Below are positions 28,289-39,702 of a stretch of DNA of 64,000 bases, one piece after another. A model generated the notes under the pieces. The model had not been told where the DNA came from. It saw only the letters and a program-made list of their open reading frames with translations, and did no database searches. The stretch is taken from the NCBI RefSeq assembly GCF_004353225.1, contig NZ_CP037934.1:1612001-1676000 (forward strand), in the 5' to 3' direction. The stretch is from Marinobacter sp. JH2. Lineage in GTDB: Bacteria; Pseudomonadota; Gammaproteobacteria; Pseudomonadales; Oleiphilaceae. Numbering within the stretch: the first letter of the stretch is position 1; the number at the start of each line of letters is the position of its first letter. Position numbers and translations under genes: made by a program.

Positions 28289-30883
28289 GTGTTAGAAGCT
28301 TATCGTGAACACGTTGCCGAACGTGCAGCTCTGGGCATCCCACCCAAGCCGCTGAACCCCGAACAGACTGCCGCTCTGGTAGATCTGCTGAAAAACCCAC
28401 CTGCCGGTGAAGAAGCAACTCTGGTTGATCTTCTGGAAAACCGCGTACCACCAGGAGTGGACGAAGCTGCCTACGTGAAAGCTGCGTTCCTGACCGCTAT
28501 TGTTAAAGGTGAAGCGGCCTCTCCGCTGATCGATAGCAAGAAAGCCGTTCAGTTGCTGGGTATGATGCAAGGTGGCTACAACATCGAAACCTTGGTTGAC
28601 CTGCTGGACAACGAAGAGCTGGCCGAACTGGCTGGTGAAGAACTGAAGCACACCCTGCTGATGTTCGACGCATTCAACGACGTTAAAGAAAAAATGGACG
28701 CCGGCAACGCCGTTGCCAAGTCTGTGGTTGAATCCTGGGCCAACGCTGAGTGGTTCACCAACAAAAACAAAGTTCCTGAAAGCACCAAGATGGTTGTTTT
28801 CAAGGTTACTGGCGAAACCAACACAGACGACCTGTCTCCAGCCCCGGATGCATGGTCCCGCCCTGACATCCCGCTGCACGCCCGCGCTGCCTACAAAATG
28901 GAACGCGATGGCCTGAAGCCGGAAGAACAAGGCGTAACTGGCCCCATGAGCCAGATTGATGAAATCAAATCCAAAGGCCTGCCCGTTGCCTTCGTTGGTG
29001 ACGTAGTAGGTACCGGATCTTCCCGTAAGTCGGCCACTAACTCTGTTCTGTGGTTCTTCGGTGACGACATCCCGGGCGTGCCGAACAAGCGTGCCGGTGG
29101 TGTATGTATCGGTAACAAAGTTGCTCCGATCTTCTTCAACACTATGGAAGACGCCGGCGCTTTGGTATTCGAAGCACCTGTAGACAACATGAACATGGGC
29201 GACGTTATCGAAATCCGCCCGTACGAAGGCAAGATTCTGAACGAAGCCGGTGACGTTATCTCCGAGTTCGATTTCAAGTCTGACGTTATTCTGGACGAAG
29301 TTCAGGCTGGCGGCCGTATCCCTCTGATCATCGGTCGTGGTTTGACCGCCAAGGCACGCACTGCATTGGGCATGGGTGCAACCGACCTGTTCCGTCTGCC
29401 GAACGATCCTGAAGCGGGCACCAAGGGCTTCACCCTGGGCCAGAAGATGGTTGGTAAAGCTTGTGGACTGGAAGAAGGCCAAGGCGTTCGTCCGGGCACC
29501 TACTGCGAGCCTCACATGACTACCGTGGGCTCTCAGGACACTACTGGTCCTATGACCCGTGACGAACTGAAAGATCTGGCTTGCCTGGGCTTCCAGGCTG
29601 ACTTGGTTATGCAGTCATTCTGTCACACCGCCGCTTATCCAAAGCCGGTTGACGTTGAAATGCAGCACACCATGCCGGACTTCATCCGCAACCGTGGCGG
29701 TGTTTCCCTGCGTCCGGGCGACGGCATCATCCACTCTTGGTTGAACCGTATGCTGCTGCCTGACACCGTTGGTACCGGTGGTGATTCTCATACCCGTTTC
29801 CCGATGGGCATCTCCTTCCCGGCCGGTTCTGGCTTGGTTGCGTTTGCAGCGGCCACAGGTGTTATGCCTCTGGACATGCCAGAATCTGTTCTGGTTCGCT
29901 TCAAAGGCAAGATGCAGCCAGGTATCACCCTACGTGATCTGGTACACGCGATTCCGCTGTACGGCATCAAGCAAGGCATGCTGACCGTTGAGAAGAAAGG
30001 CAAGATCAACGAATTCTCTGGTCGTATCCTGGAAATCGAAGGTCTTGAGCACCTGACTGTTGAGCAGGCGTTCGAGCTGTCAGACGCCTCTGCCGAGCGT
30101 TCTGCTGCCGGTTGTACCATCAACCTGTCGGAAGATTCTGTTGCCGAGTACCTGCGCTCTAACATCACCATGCTGCGCTGGATGATCGCTGAAGGTTACG
30201 GCGACCCACGTACACTGGAGCGTCGTGCCCAGCAGATGGAAGCCTGGTTGGCTGATCCGAAGCTGATGCGTGCAGACAAAGACGCTGAGTACTCTCACGT
30301 TGTCGAAATCGATCTGGCCGACATCAAAGAGCCCATCGTTTGCTGCCCGAACGACCCTGACGATGCCAAGTTCCTGTCTGAAGTGGCTGGCGACAAAGTA
30401 GACGAAGTGTTCATCGGCTCCTGCATGACCAACATCGGTCACTTCCGCGCCGCTGGTAAGCTGCTCGACCAGCACAAAGGCTCCCTGAACACCCGTCTGT
30501 GGATGTCTCCACCGACCAAGATGGATCAGGCGCAGCTGATGGAAGAAGGTTACTTCAACATCTACGGCACCGCCGGTGTTCGCACCGAAATGCCGGGTTG
30601 TTCACTGTGTATGGGTAACCAGGCACGTGTGGCTGCGAAGTCCACCGTTCTGTCTACCTCTACCCGGAACTTCCCGAACCGTCTGGGCGATGGTGCCAAC
30701 GTGTACCTGACCTCTGCGGAACTGGCTTCTGTTGGCGCGATCCTTGGCAAACTTCCAACTCCTCAGGAGTACATGGAGTACGCTAAAGATCTGGACAGCA
30801 TGTCAGCTGAGATCTACAAGTATCTCAACTTTGACCAGATGGAGAACTACACCCAGAAGGCGTCTGAAGCGACTGTCGCTTAA
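28289..30883 (+). CDS. acnB: Aconitate hydratase B
   Basis: This protein of about 864 residues is the main TCA-cycle aconitase and interconverts citrate and isocitrate through cis-aconitate. It starts at GTG 28289, with GAGGG 8 nt upstream, which aligns with the E. coli N-terminus LEEYRKHVAERAA. An ATG 15 nt earlier is possible but less likely. The HEAT-like N-terminal domain found only in AcnB is present. The 4Fe-4S cysteines sit in GSCMTN and CSLCMGNQ. AcnB enzymes can lose the cluster and bind mRNA, including their own in E. coli. A strong terminator follows. Confidence 0.97.
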   Translation: MLEAYREHVAERAALGIPPKPLNPEQTAALVDLLKNPPAGEEATLVDLLENRVPPGVDEAAYVKAAFLTAIVKGEAASPLIDSKKAVQLLGMMQGGYNIETLVDLLDNEELAELAGEELKHTLLMFDAFNDVKEKMDAGNAVAKSVVESWANAEWFTNKNKVPESTKMVVFKVTGETNTDDLSPAPDAWSRPDIPLHARAAYKMERDGLKPEEQGVTGPMSQIDEIKSKGLPVAFVGDVVGTGSSRKSATNSVLWFFGDDIPGVPNKRAGGVCIGNKVAPIFFNTMEDAGALVFEAPVDNMNMGDVIEIRPYEGKILNEAGDVISEFDFKSDVILDEVQAGGRIPLIIGRGLTAKARTALGMGATDLFRLPNDPEAGTKGFTLGQKMVGKACGLEEGQGVRPGTYCEPHMTTVGSQDTTGPMTRDELKDLACLGFQADLVMQSFCHTAAYPKPVDVEMQHTMPDFIRNRGGVSLRPGDGIIHSWLNRMLLPDTVGTGGDSHTRFPMGISFPAGSGLVAFAAATGVMPLDMPESVLVRFKGKMQPGITLRDLVHAIPLYGIKQGMLTVEKKGKINEFSGRILEIEGLEHLTVEQAFELSDASAERSAAGCTINLSEDSVAEYLRSNITMLRWMIAEGYGDPRTLERRAQQMEAWLADPKLMRADKDAEYSHVVEIDLADIKEPIVCCPNDPDDAKFLSEVAGDKVDEVFIGSCMTNIGHFRAAGKLLDQHKGSLNTRLWMSPPTKMDQAQLMEEGYFNIYGTAGVRTEMPGCSLCMGNQARVAAKSTVLSTSTRNFPNRLGDGANVYLTSAELASVGAILGKLPTPQEYMEYAKDLDSMSAEIYKYLNFDQMENYTQKASEATVA

Positions 30884-30910
30884 GCACTCCTTTTCGGTTT
30901 AGCACCATGA

Positions 30911-30940
30911 AAACGCCAGCCTTCGGGCTGGCGTTTTTTT
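30911..30940 (+). terminator. Terminator after acnB
   Basis: A perfect 11-bp stem with a TTCG tetraloop (30911-30921 with 30926-30936) is followed by a T tract reaching 30940. Confidence 0.9.
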
Positions 30941-30941
30941 A

Positions 30942-30978
30942 TGCCTGCAGAATTGCTATTAGAGGAATTCTGCAGGCA
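30942..30978. repeat. Perfect 13-bp inverted repeat between two terminators
   Basis: TGCCTGCAGAATT (30942-30954) and its exact complement (30966-30978) flank an 11-nt loop. Adjacent T7 and A7 tracts nearly extend the symmetry to about 21 bp. It sits between the acnB and putP terminators. It could be a failsafe hairpin for read-through RNA, a protein-binding site, or a DNA cruciform. Confidence 0.75.
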
Positions 30979-30983
30979 CAAAA

Positions 30984-31007
30984 AAAGGGCTCCCGAAGGA
31001 GCCCTTT
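30984..31007 (-). terminator. Terminator after putP
   Basis: A perfect 10-bp stem with a CGAA/TTCG tetraloop (30984-30993 with 30998-31007) is followed by seven T residues on the minus strand. Confidence 0.88.
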
Positions 31008-31035
31008 CGCTTACGGCGCACCGTAATCGGACAGA

Positions 31036-32526
31036 TTACCGCTCAATATGCTGGTATTCACCGGCGTCCGCTGTAGCCGAACTGACCACGAGGATGGCGA
31101 TCAACGCAGCAAAGAAGCCAGGAATAATCTCATAGACACCCGGACCACCCATAAAGCTGCCATTCCAGCCCATAGAGATCCACACCATAACGGTGACGGC
31201 ACCGACAATCATGCCTGCAATGGCGCCAGCACCGTTAGTGCGGGACCACATCAGAGACAGCAGGATCAGCGGACCAAAGGCGGCACCAAAGCCTGCCCAT
31301 GCGTTACTGACCAGACCCAGTACCTGAGAGTCAGGATCAGATGCAATCACTGCCGCAACCAGACCAACAGCTACAACACAGGCACGACCTACGTTCACGC
31401 ACTCACGATCTGTCGCTTCTTTGCGCAGGAACAGGCGGTAGAAGTCTTCAGTCAAAGAAGACGACGACACCAACAGCTGACTGGAGATGGTACTCATAAC
31501 CGCCGCGAGAAGCGCTGCATACAAGAAGCCAGTGATCAACGGGTGGAACAGCATGTCAGACAGAATGATGAAAATGGTTTCCGGGTCGGCAATGTCGAGG
31601 CCATTACGAACCGCATAAGCGCGACCAAACACACCCAGAGAAATCGCACCGATCAGAGAAATCCCCATCCAACCCATACCAATGTTACGGGCAGTCGGTA
31701 CATCTTTCAGAGAACGGATCGCCATAAAGCGAACGATGATGTGCGGCTGGCCGAAATAGCCCAAGCCCCAAGTGACCGCTGACAACCAACCAACAAAGGT
31801 CAGGCCGTCAGTCCAAGACAGCAAGGTCGGATCAACTTCGTTAAGAGTCTGTGCAGCCTGGGCGTAACCACCACCACCTTCGCCGAACAGCACAACAGCC
31901 GGCATAATGACCAAAGCCAGCATCATGATGCAGCCCTGGACAAAGTCGGTCATGCTCACCGCGAGGAAGCCACCTACAACGGTATAAGCCAGCACCACAC
32001 CCAAGGTGATCACAATGCCGACGGAGTAGTCGGTCAAACCACCAAAATTGAAGATGCCAGAAAAGGCACTTTCAAACAGCTTACCGCCAGCAACCAAACC
32101 GGAAGCGGTGTACACCGCAAAGAACACAACGATAACAATCGCGGACACAGTCCTTAGCGAAAGAGCTTTCGTCGGGAAACGGTTAGCCAGGAAAGACGGG
32201 ATGGTAATGGCATTGCCATAATGAACGGTCTGCTCACGAAGACGAGGCGCTACCAGCACCCAGTTGAAGAACGCACCCACGAACAAGCCGATACCGATCC
32301 ACGCTGACGCCAAACCAGACACATACAACGCGCCCGGAAGACCCAGCAGCAACCAACCACTCATATCAGACGCACCGGCCGACAGAGCCGCTACTTTCGG
32401 GCTGAGAGCTCGTCCACCCAGCATGTAGTCTTCGGACGAAGACGTAGACGTGCGCATTGCATAAATGCCGATGGCAATCATGAGCGCAAAGTAAGCAAAA
32501 AGACTGATCCAAACACCAATAGCCAT
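31036..32526 (-). CDS. putP: Sodium/proline symporter PutP
   Basis: This 496-residue inner-membrane transporter of the sodium:solute symporter family has about 13 membrane helices. Hallmarks include the N-terminal YMLGGRALSP region, the GASDMSGWLLLGLPGALY helix that binds sodium and proline, and STISSQLLVSSS near the end of the core. It imports proline for carbon, nitrogen or osmoprotection. GGAGGA lies just upstream of the ATG. The AraC-family gene ending 300 bp upstream on the same strand is a likely regulator. Confidence 0.95.
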   Translation of the reverse strand: MAIGVWISLFAYFALMIAIGIYAMRTSTSSSEDYMLGGRALSPKVAALSAGASDMSGWLLLGLPGALYVSGLASAWIGIGLFVGAFFNWVLVAPRLREQTVHYGNAITIPSFLANRFPTKALSLRTVSAIVIVVFFAVYTASGLVAGGKLFESAFSGIFNFGGLTDYSVGIVITLGVVLAYTVVGGFLAVSMTDFVQGCIMMLALVIMPAVVLFGEGGGGYAQAAQTLNEVDPTLLSWTDGLTFVGWLSAVTWGLGYFGQPHIIVRFMAIRSLKDVPTARNIGMGWMGISLIGAISLGVFGRAYAVRNGLDIADPETIFIILSDMLFHPLITGFLYAALLAAVMSTISSQLLVSSSSLTEDFYRLFLRKEATDRECVNVGRACVVAVGLVAAVIASDPDSQVLGLVSNAWAGFGAAFGPLILLSLMWSRTNGAGAIAGMIVGAVTVMVWISMGWNGSFMGGPGVYEIIPGFFAALIAILVVSSATADAGEYQHIER

Positions 32527-32827
32527 AAGGCTCCTCCGGTTTAATGAGTCGGATTATATCCGCTCTTCAAGCGCAGCTCTGACGCTCAGGCCAGCCCACT
32601 ACGCTGTTATTCTTGTCTAGCCGATGACATCCTCACTGAAGCGAAGCGTACCTCGCCCGGATACTCCTTCAATATAGTTAAACCTCAGTGTTTTGCGACT
32701 GAAATCAACAACAAATCGGCTATACGGGACTTCAGGCTACACAAGTTAGTATTACTACCGACCCACGGCTTACGAAATCCTACGATTCTTTTGCACAATC
32801 CTCCGGTACTGCGCATTAATACCGAAT
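32527..32827 (-). other. putP upstream region (no gene)
   Basis: This 301-bp gap contains no convincing coding frame. It should hold the putP promoter. A possible pair is TCGCAA and TATATT with a 16-bp spacer near 32685-32712 on the minus strand, but the match is weak. I see no strong hairpin terminator for the AraC gene. Confidence 0.4.
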
Positions 32828-33607
32828 TTATGCGACATTTTCGCGAATTTGGAGCCTTGAGGGCGTTGTGCCTTTATATTTGCGCAACGCATTGGTAAGA
32901 GCACTTTGGGATGAGAAGCCTGTTCGGTAACTGATTTCAGACACCGACAGCTGGCTAGTGGCGAGCAAACTGGCGGCCTGCTCTAGACGGGTTTGTAACA
33001 AAAACTGGTGCGGAGTAATCCCAGCCACTTCCCGGAAAATTTCGTGGAACCGGCTAACACTCAAACAGGCTTGACCGGCCAAATCCTTAACAGTGATTTT
33101 CCGGTACAGGTTATCCAGAATAAAACGGCGGGTTGCTGCTGGGCTCACACTGTGACGACTCGGCTTAATCGACGTTCCATCGACCACCCGATCCGCCATG
33201 CTATACAAAATACTCCCAGCTAAATGACGGTGCAGCGGCACGTTGTCCGGTGCCCGATCAAATTCACCCGCGGCAAATTGAACCAGCCCCTGCAAGCGGT
33301 GATCCATCTGAACGGTACAGGGCTTATCGAACATTCGGGCGAGTAATTCGTACTCTCTATGAGCTGCAGACTCAAGTGCAGGGCTCTGGGGATCGAGATT
33401 AATCACCAATACATGATTTTTCTGATCACCACAGTAATCGTGTTCAATCTCTGTGGGTACCAAACACGCTTTCCAAGTATCGAGATACGCGCCGAGCCCA
33501 TCGACACACAACTCGGCCGCGCCACGGACCCCAACAACAACCTGATGATGCTCGTGGTGATGTTGCTGAGCGTTCGCGGGAAGCTTTACGATCCTGGCAT
33601 CTAGCAT
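32828..33607 (-). CDS. AraC-family transcriptional regulator
   Basis: This protein of about 259 residues starts at MLDARIVKLPA, with CAGGG 7 nt upstream inside the end of tmk; longer frames overlap tmk fully. An N-terminal cupin-like sensor region contains the run QQHHHEHHQ. The C-terminal double helix-turn-helix (about 165-255: ITVKDLAGQACLSVSRFHEIFREV, then VSEISYRTGFSSQSALT) is typical of AraC. The next gene on the same strand is putP, and Pseudomonas uses the AraC-type PruR for proline genes, so a role in putP control is plausible but unproven. It begins 4 nt after tmk stops. Confidence 0.88.
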   Translation of the reverse strand: MLDARIVKLPANAQQHHHEHHQVVVGVRGAAELCVDGLGAYLDTWKACLVPTEIEHDYCGDQKNHVLVINLDPQSPALESAAHREYELLARMFDKPCTVQMDHRLQGLVQFAAGEFDRAPDNVPLHRHLAGSILYSMADRVVDGTSIKPSRHSVSPAATRRFILDNLYRKITVKDLAGQACLSVSRFHEIFREVAGITPHQFLLQTRLEQAASLLATSQLSVSEISYRTGFSSQSALTNALRKYKGTTPSRLQIRENVA

Positions 33608-33611
33608 GACC

Positions 33612-35320
<1,709 letters not shown>

Positions 35321-35325
35321 GCGTA

Positions 35326-36144
35326 TTATTCCATTGTTGGAGTTGAACCGCAGATTGTCGCAAGCCGGCCGGTAACAGGCAAATCTTGTCCGGCTAATGT
35401 CCGCACAGAAACCACACCTTGCACGCTGTTGGTCAAATAAACGCCCCGGCAAGTGGATGCGAACATGTCCTCCAGCAAAACAGGTGCTTCGTGAACCTCT
35501 TCCGCATTTGCTCGAAGGCGCTCCATAACATACCTACGCATCACTCCCAGGACGGCGACCGAGTCAGGCGACGGAGTACACCAACCATGATCCGTTTCGA
35601 TGAAAAGATTGGTGCGTGTTCCCTCAACAATATGGCCTTCAGCGTTTGCCATGAGCATCTCAAACACCCCGTCTTGGAGCTCCGAGGCGGCCATTACCTG
35701 CTCAATCCGGTTCAACGACTTCATACCGGAAAATAATGGGTTCACGGTCAATGGCACACGAGAGAAATCAACGGCTACGCCAGTGTTCGGAGCCAATGCC
35801 GGCATAGCAGCGTGAGAAATCAGAAGGTTGGGTTGCATGTCTGGTGTTGGACGATAGCCTCGGCCACCTGAGCCTCGGGTGAGCGTCAACTTGAGCACCC
35901 AAGAACTCCCAGAATAATGATCGGAATACCGCTTTAGCGCTTGATGGAATAGTCGCTCAAGCTCAGCCCGGTGAATGGGAATGCGCAGACGTGCCGCGTC
36001 CCGGATCATTCTGTCCAAATGATAGTTAATCAGATGGGCATTACCACCATCAACCCGGATGGTTTCAAATAGCCCGTCACCATAGGCCAACCCTCGATCA
36101 CTAGGCGGAAAAACACCGTCTTCCGCCCAATATAGCGTGACCAC
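35326..36144 (-). CDS. pabC: Aminodeoxychorismate lyase
   Basis: This 272-residue PLP enzyme of fold type IV converts 4-amino-4-deoxychorismate to p-aminobenzoate and pyruvate for folate synthesis. The family features DRGLAYGDGLFETIRV, the catalytic Lys region (SGMKSLNRIEQVMA) and EGTRTNLFI are present. It follows fabF by 7 bp and is coupled to mltG, the usual fabF-pabC-mltG-tmk order. Confidence 0.96.
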   Translation of the reverse strand: MVTLYWAEDGVFPPSDRGLAYGDGLFETIRVDGGNAHLINYHLDRMIRDAARLRIPIHRAELERLFHQALKRYSDHYSGSSWVLKLTLTRGSGGRGYRPTPDMQPNLLISHAAMPALAPNTGVAVDFSRVPLTVNPLFSGMKSLNRIEQVMAASELQDGVFEMLMANAEGHIVEGTRTNLFIETDHGWCTPSPDSVAVLGVMRRYVMERLRANAEEVHEAPVLLEDMFASTCRGVYLTNSVQGVVSVRTLAGQDLPVTGRLATICGSTPTME

Positions 36145-36151
36145 GATGAGC

Positions 36152-37399
36152 TCAGCCCTCGAATCGGCTAAAAATCAGCGTACCGTTGGTGCCGCCGAAG
36201 CCGAACGAATTAGACAAAGCGACTTTAATGTCGGCTTTTCGGCTGTTGTGTGGCACAAAATCCAAATCACACCCATCAGCCGGGTTATCAAGATTAATGG
36301 TCGGCGGCAAAATACCATCACGAACAGCCAAAACTGAGAAAATCGCCTCTACAGCTCCCGCCGCACCCAACAAATGGCCAGTCATCGATTTAGTACTGCT
36401 TACCGCGAGGTTTTCAGCATGTTTACCAAAGACCGACTTAACCGCCGCTACCTCGGCAATATCACCAGCCTGAGTGGACGTGCCGTGGGCGTTAATATAA
36501 TCCACCTGATCCACCGACAGGCCCGCATCGCGAATCGCATTGGCCATTGAACGGGCCGCACCCTCACCACCTTCAGGGGGCGACGTAATATGGTAGGCAT
36601 CATCGCTCATGCCAAACCCTGTAACCTCACCATAAATGGTAGCGCCACGAGCTTGAGCGTGCTCGAGCGCTTCCAGCACTAGCACACCAGCCCCATCACT
36701 TAACACAAAGCCATCACGGTCCTTGTCCCAAGGGCGACTGGCCTTCTCAGGCTCATCGTTGCGTGTCGACAAAGCTCGTGCAGACGAGAAAGCGGCAACC
36801 GCTGAACGCGTTGTCGCCATTTCTGAACCGCCCGCCAACATAACATCTGCGTCACCGTAAGCAATGGTGCGCGCCGCATAGCCGATATTGTGGGTGCCGG
36901 TGGTGCAGGCTGTCACAATGGCAATGTTCGGGCCTTTGTAACCAAAACGAATGGCAGTGTTACCCGAAATCATGTTGATGACCGAGGCCGGCACAAAGAA
37001 AGGAGAAACCTTACGAGGCCCCGACTTCTCCATCTGGATAATGTTCTTTTCTATGTATTCCAGACCGCCAATACCGGAGCCAATCGCAATACCGACACGT
37101 TCACGGTCTAGCTTGCCATATTGCTCCAAACCACTGTCATCCGCCGCCTGCTGTGCCGCAATCAAACCATAGTGAATAAAAGGGTCAAGTTTTCTCGCTT
37201 CCTTGCTGGACAACCAGGGTTCCAGATCGAGATTTTTGACGGCACCACCAATGCGTGTGTTGTAGTCGGTTGCGTCAAAGCGATCTATCGCGCCAATACC
37301 GCTCCGCCCGGCGCACACTGCATCCCATGAGGACGCTACATCGTTCCCCACCGGTGAAAGCATTCCCATGCCCGTGATAACAACCCGTCGTTTGCTCAT
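36152..37399 (-). CDS. fabF: 3-oxoacyl-[ACP] synthase II (KASII)
   Basis: This 415-residue thiolase-fold enzyme extends acyl-ACP chains by condensation with malonyl-ACP and governs temperature control of unsaturated fatty acids. Cys165 in TACTTGTH is the nucleophile; the two histidines lie in [11 protein letters not shown] and [14 protein letters not shown]. The start [12 protein letters not shown] fits the family better than an ATG four codons upstream. A terminator or attenuator hairpin lies between acpP and this gene, allowing acpP to be made in excess. Confidence 0.97.
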   Translation of the reverse strand: MSKRRVVITGMGMLSPVGNDVASSWDAVCAGRSGIGAIDRFDATDYNTRIGGAVKNLDLEPWLSSKEARKLDPFIHYGLIAAQQAADDSGLEQYGKLDRERVGIAIGSGIGGLEYIEKNIIQMEKSGPRKVSPFFVPASVINMISGNTAIRFGYKGPNIAIVTACTTGTHNIGYAARTIAYGDADVMLAGGSEMATTRSAVAAFSSARALSTRNDEPEKASRPWDKDRDGFVLSDGAGVLVLEALEHAQARGATIYGEVTGFGMSDDAYHITSPPEGGEGAARSMANAIRDAGLSVDQVDYINAHGTSTQAGDIAEVAAVKSVFGKHAENLAVSSTKSMTGHLLGAAGAVEAIFSVLAVRDGILPPTINLDNPADGCDLDFVPHNSRKADIKVALSNSFGFGGTNGTLIFSRFEG

Positions 37400-37463
37400 A
37401 TCCTCATTCACCTGATTGTTCTTTAAAAATATCCATCAACCTTGCTGATATTTAGCCAATAAA

Positions 37464-37499
37464 AAAGCCGTCCTTCAATTTACAAAAAAGGACGGCTTT
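37464..37499 (-). terminator. Terminator or attenuator between acpP and fabF
   Basis: A perfect 10-bp stem (37464-37473 with 37490-37499), 16-nt loop and T tract lie on the minus strand. It should reduce, rather than block, read-through from the highly expressed acpP into fabF. Confidence 0.75.
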
Positions 37500-37525
37500 C
37501 GCCTGGCAATCTGATCAGCAGAGTA

Positions 37526-37759
37526 TCAGGTATGCGCGACGATGTAGTCGATCGCGTTCTGAACCGTGCCCAGCTTCTCGGCTTCTTCGTCAGGAATTTC
37601 AGTTTCGAATTCCTCTTCAAGGGCCATAACCAGCTCAACAGTGTCCAGTGAGTCAGCGCCAAGATCCTCTACAAAAGAAGATGTGTTCTGAACTTCGGAC
37701 TCTTTAACGCCCAACTGTTCGCATACGATCTTCTTAACGCGCTCTTCAACTGTACTCAT
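37526..37759 (-). CDS. acpP: Acyl carrier protein
   Basis: This 77-residue acidic four-helix protein carries acyl chains on the 4'-phosphopantetheine added to Ser37 in the [10 protein letters not shown] motif. It is central to fatty acid, lipid A and phospholipid synthesis, and its partners FabD, FabG and FabF flank it. The 133-bp gap upstream may hold its own promoter. Confidence 0.98.
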   Translation of the reverse strand: MSTVEERVKKIVCEQLGVKESEVQNTSSFVEDLGADSLDTVELVMALEEEFETEIPDEEAEKLGTVQNAIDYIVAHT

Positions 37760-37892
37760 AATGTCCTCACTTTAGTGTCAACCAAGCAACTCAATGATTG
37801 CCAGTTTAGTTTAAACCCTACCTGCAGACAAGCAGGGCGATCAGTTAAACATGTTATACGACAGAGGGTTGCAATACCGCGCCTAGCGGCAC

Positions 37893-38636
37893 TTACCCCA
37901 TATACATGCCGCCATTCACATGAATCGTTTCACCTGTAACGTAAGCAGCACCATCGGATGCCAGGAAAGCCACAACGGAAGCAATCTCATCAGGCTCACC
38001 CAAACGCCCTGCTGGTATAATTTCCAGCATAGCGTTACGCTGTTTTTCGTCCAGTTTTTTAGTCATATCGGTGTCAATAAAGCCCGGCGCAACACAGTTT
38101 GCGGTAATACCCCGGTTGGACATCTCTTTCGCCAAACTACGAGTAAAACCTTCAACTCCGGCCTTGGCAGCACAGTAGTTACCCTGTCCCGGGTTCCCCA
38201 TGCTGGCAACCACCGAACTGACGTTAATCACTCGGCCCCAGCGCGCTTTCGCCATGCCTCTCAGCACAGCCTTGCTGGTGCGATAAACGCTGGACAAATT
38301 GGTTTCAAGCACCGATGCCCAATCGTCATCTTTCAAGCGCATCAATAAGTTATCACGAGTAATACCCGCGTTATTGACTAAAATCAGTGGTGCACCTGAT
38401 TTTTCTGCGATCTGTTTCAATCCTGCATCAATGCTTTCCGGGTCCGCCACATTCATTACAAGGCCATAGCCGTTATACCCGGCCGCTTTCAGCCCTTCGG
38501 ATATAGAGGCAGCGCCTTCAGCACTTGTTGCGGTGCCAATCACTTCAGCACCCAAATGCGCCAATGCGTGAGCAATGGCCTTACCAATGCCCCGAGTTGC
38601 CCCGGTAACCAGCGCTACCTTGCCTTCCAACGACAT
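37893..38636 (-). CDS. fabG: 3-oxoacyl-[ACP] reductase
   Basis: This 247-residue short-chain dehydrogenase reduces 3-oxoacyl-ACP with NADPH. The cofactor motif TGATRGIGKA, NNAGITRD and the catalytic triad Ser141, Tyr154 and Lys158 (in NYCAAKAG) are visible. It follows fabD by 15 bp. Confidence 0.98.
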   Translation of the reverse strand: MSLEGKVALVTGATRGIGKAIAHALAHLGAEVIGTATSAEGAASISEGLKAAGYNGYGLVMNVADPESIDAGLKQIAEKSGAPLILVNNAGITRDNLLMRLKDDDWASVLETNLSSVYRTSKAVLRGMAKARWGRVINVSSVVASMGNPGQGNYCAAKAGVEGFTRSLAKEMSNRGITANCVAPGFIDTDMTKKLDEKQRNAMLEIIPAGRLGEPDEIASVVAFLASDGAAYVTGETIHVNGGMYMG

Positions 38637-38651
38637 AACCTACTCCGCCTA

Positions 38652-39590
38652 TCAGGATTGACGCAGTGCTTCGATAGCACCCGCCATAGAATCAGGATCT
38701 TCAATACCATGTACTGGCAAGCCACGCTCAATGCGCTTGACCAAACCGGCCAGAATCTTGCCAGAACCGCATTCAACCGCTACTCCAACACCTTCGCTGG
38801 TCAGCGTGCGGATCGAATCCGTCCACAACACCGGAGAATACAGCTGCTTCAACAAGTTCGATTTCAAGGTATCTGCGTCTGTCGCAACCCCTGCATGAAC
38901 ATTCTGCACAACGGGGATGACAGCGTCATTAAACCTCACATCGTCCAGTGCATCCGCCAACTCTTCTGCAGCGCCTTTCATCAGTGCGCAATGAGAAGGC
39001 ACACTGACGGGCAACGGCATCGCTTTACGAGCACCACGAGCTTTACACGCTTCGATTGCTCGCTCTACTGCTGCTAAAGAACCGGCAATAACTACCTGCC
39101 CCGGTGCATTGAAGTTCACCGCGGCAACCACATCACCCTGCGCAGACTCTTCGCACGCGGCAATTACTTCGGCATCGTCCAACCCAAGTATCGCAGCCAT
39201 CTTGCCTTCGCCAGCTGGCACAGCCTCTTGCATCAGCTCACCGCGCAGCTGGACGAGCTTAACAGCCTCAACAAAATCGAGACTCTCGGCCGCCACCAGC
39301 GCACTGTATTCACCCAAGCTGTGGCCCGCCACGAAACTGGGCTGCGGCCCACCGGACACTAACCACTGGCGCCACAGTGCCACGCTGGCCGTCAGCAGAA
39401 CGGGCTGGGTAACCATTGTTTGATTTAGTTCCTCAGCCGGACCGTTCTGGCATACGTGCCAGAGGTCATAGCCAAGCACATTAGAAGCATCACTAAAGGT
39501 TTCAGCGATCATCGGCCATGCTTCAGCAGCACTTGATAACATGCCAACCGACTGAGAACCTTGTCCGGGAAAAATAAACGCTGATTTCAT
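38652..39590 (-). CDS. fabD: Malonyl-CoA:ACP transacylase
   Basis: This 312-residue enzyme loads malonyl groups onto ACP. The GQGSQ motif is near the N-terminus and the nucleophile Ser91 lies in GHSLGEY. The supporting His is in the VPSHCALM segment. The gene follows plsX directly; fabH, which sits between plsX and fabD in E. coli, is absent, as in Pseudomonas. Confidence 0.97.
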   Translation of the reverse strand: MKSAFIFPGQGSQSVGMLSSAAEAWPMIAETFSDASNVLGYDLWHVCQNGPAEELNQTMVTQPVLLTASVALWRQWLVSGGPQPSFVAGHSLGEYSALVAAESLDFVEAVKLVQLRGELMQEAVPAGEGKMAAILGLDDAEVIAACEESAQGDVVAAVNFNAPGQVVIAGSLAAVERAIEACKARGARKAMPLPVSVPSHCALMKGAAEELADALDDVRFNDAVIPVVQNVHAGVATDADTLKSNLLKQLYSPVLWTDSIRTLTSEGVGVAVECGSGKILAGLVKRIERGLPVHGIEDPDSMAGAIEALRQS

Positions 39591-39702
39591 AGGAGCGATC
39601 TTATCGTTATTGGGGATTAGAGGAGATTAGCCAATAGTACAAGCTCGGCCAATTATCCGCGATAAAGTAAGTTAATAGGGGCCGACTTTAGTCTCAAACA
39701 AC

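Noticed and set aside
28292..29515. Minus-strand open frame of about 407 codons
   Set aside because: It is antisense to acnB, whose frame is fully supported. It has no domain features.
39591..39702. Missing or decayed fabH between plsX and fabD
   Set aside because: The 112-bp gap has no remnant of fabH. Its absence here is normal for Pseudomonas-type clusters rather than a deletion.
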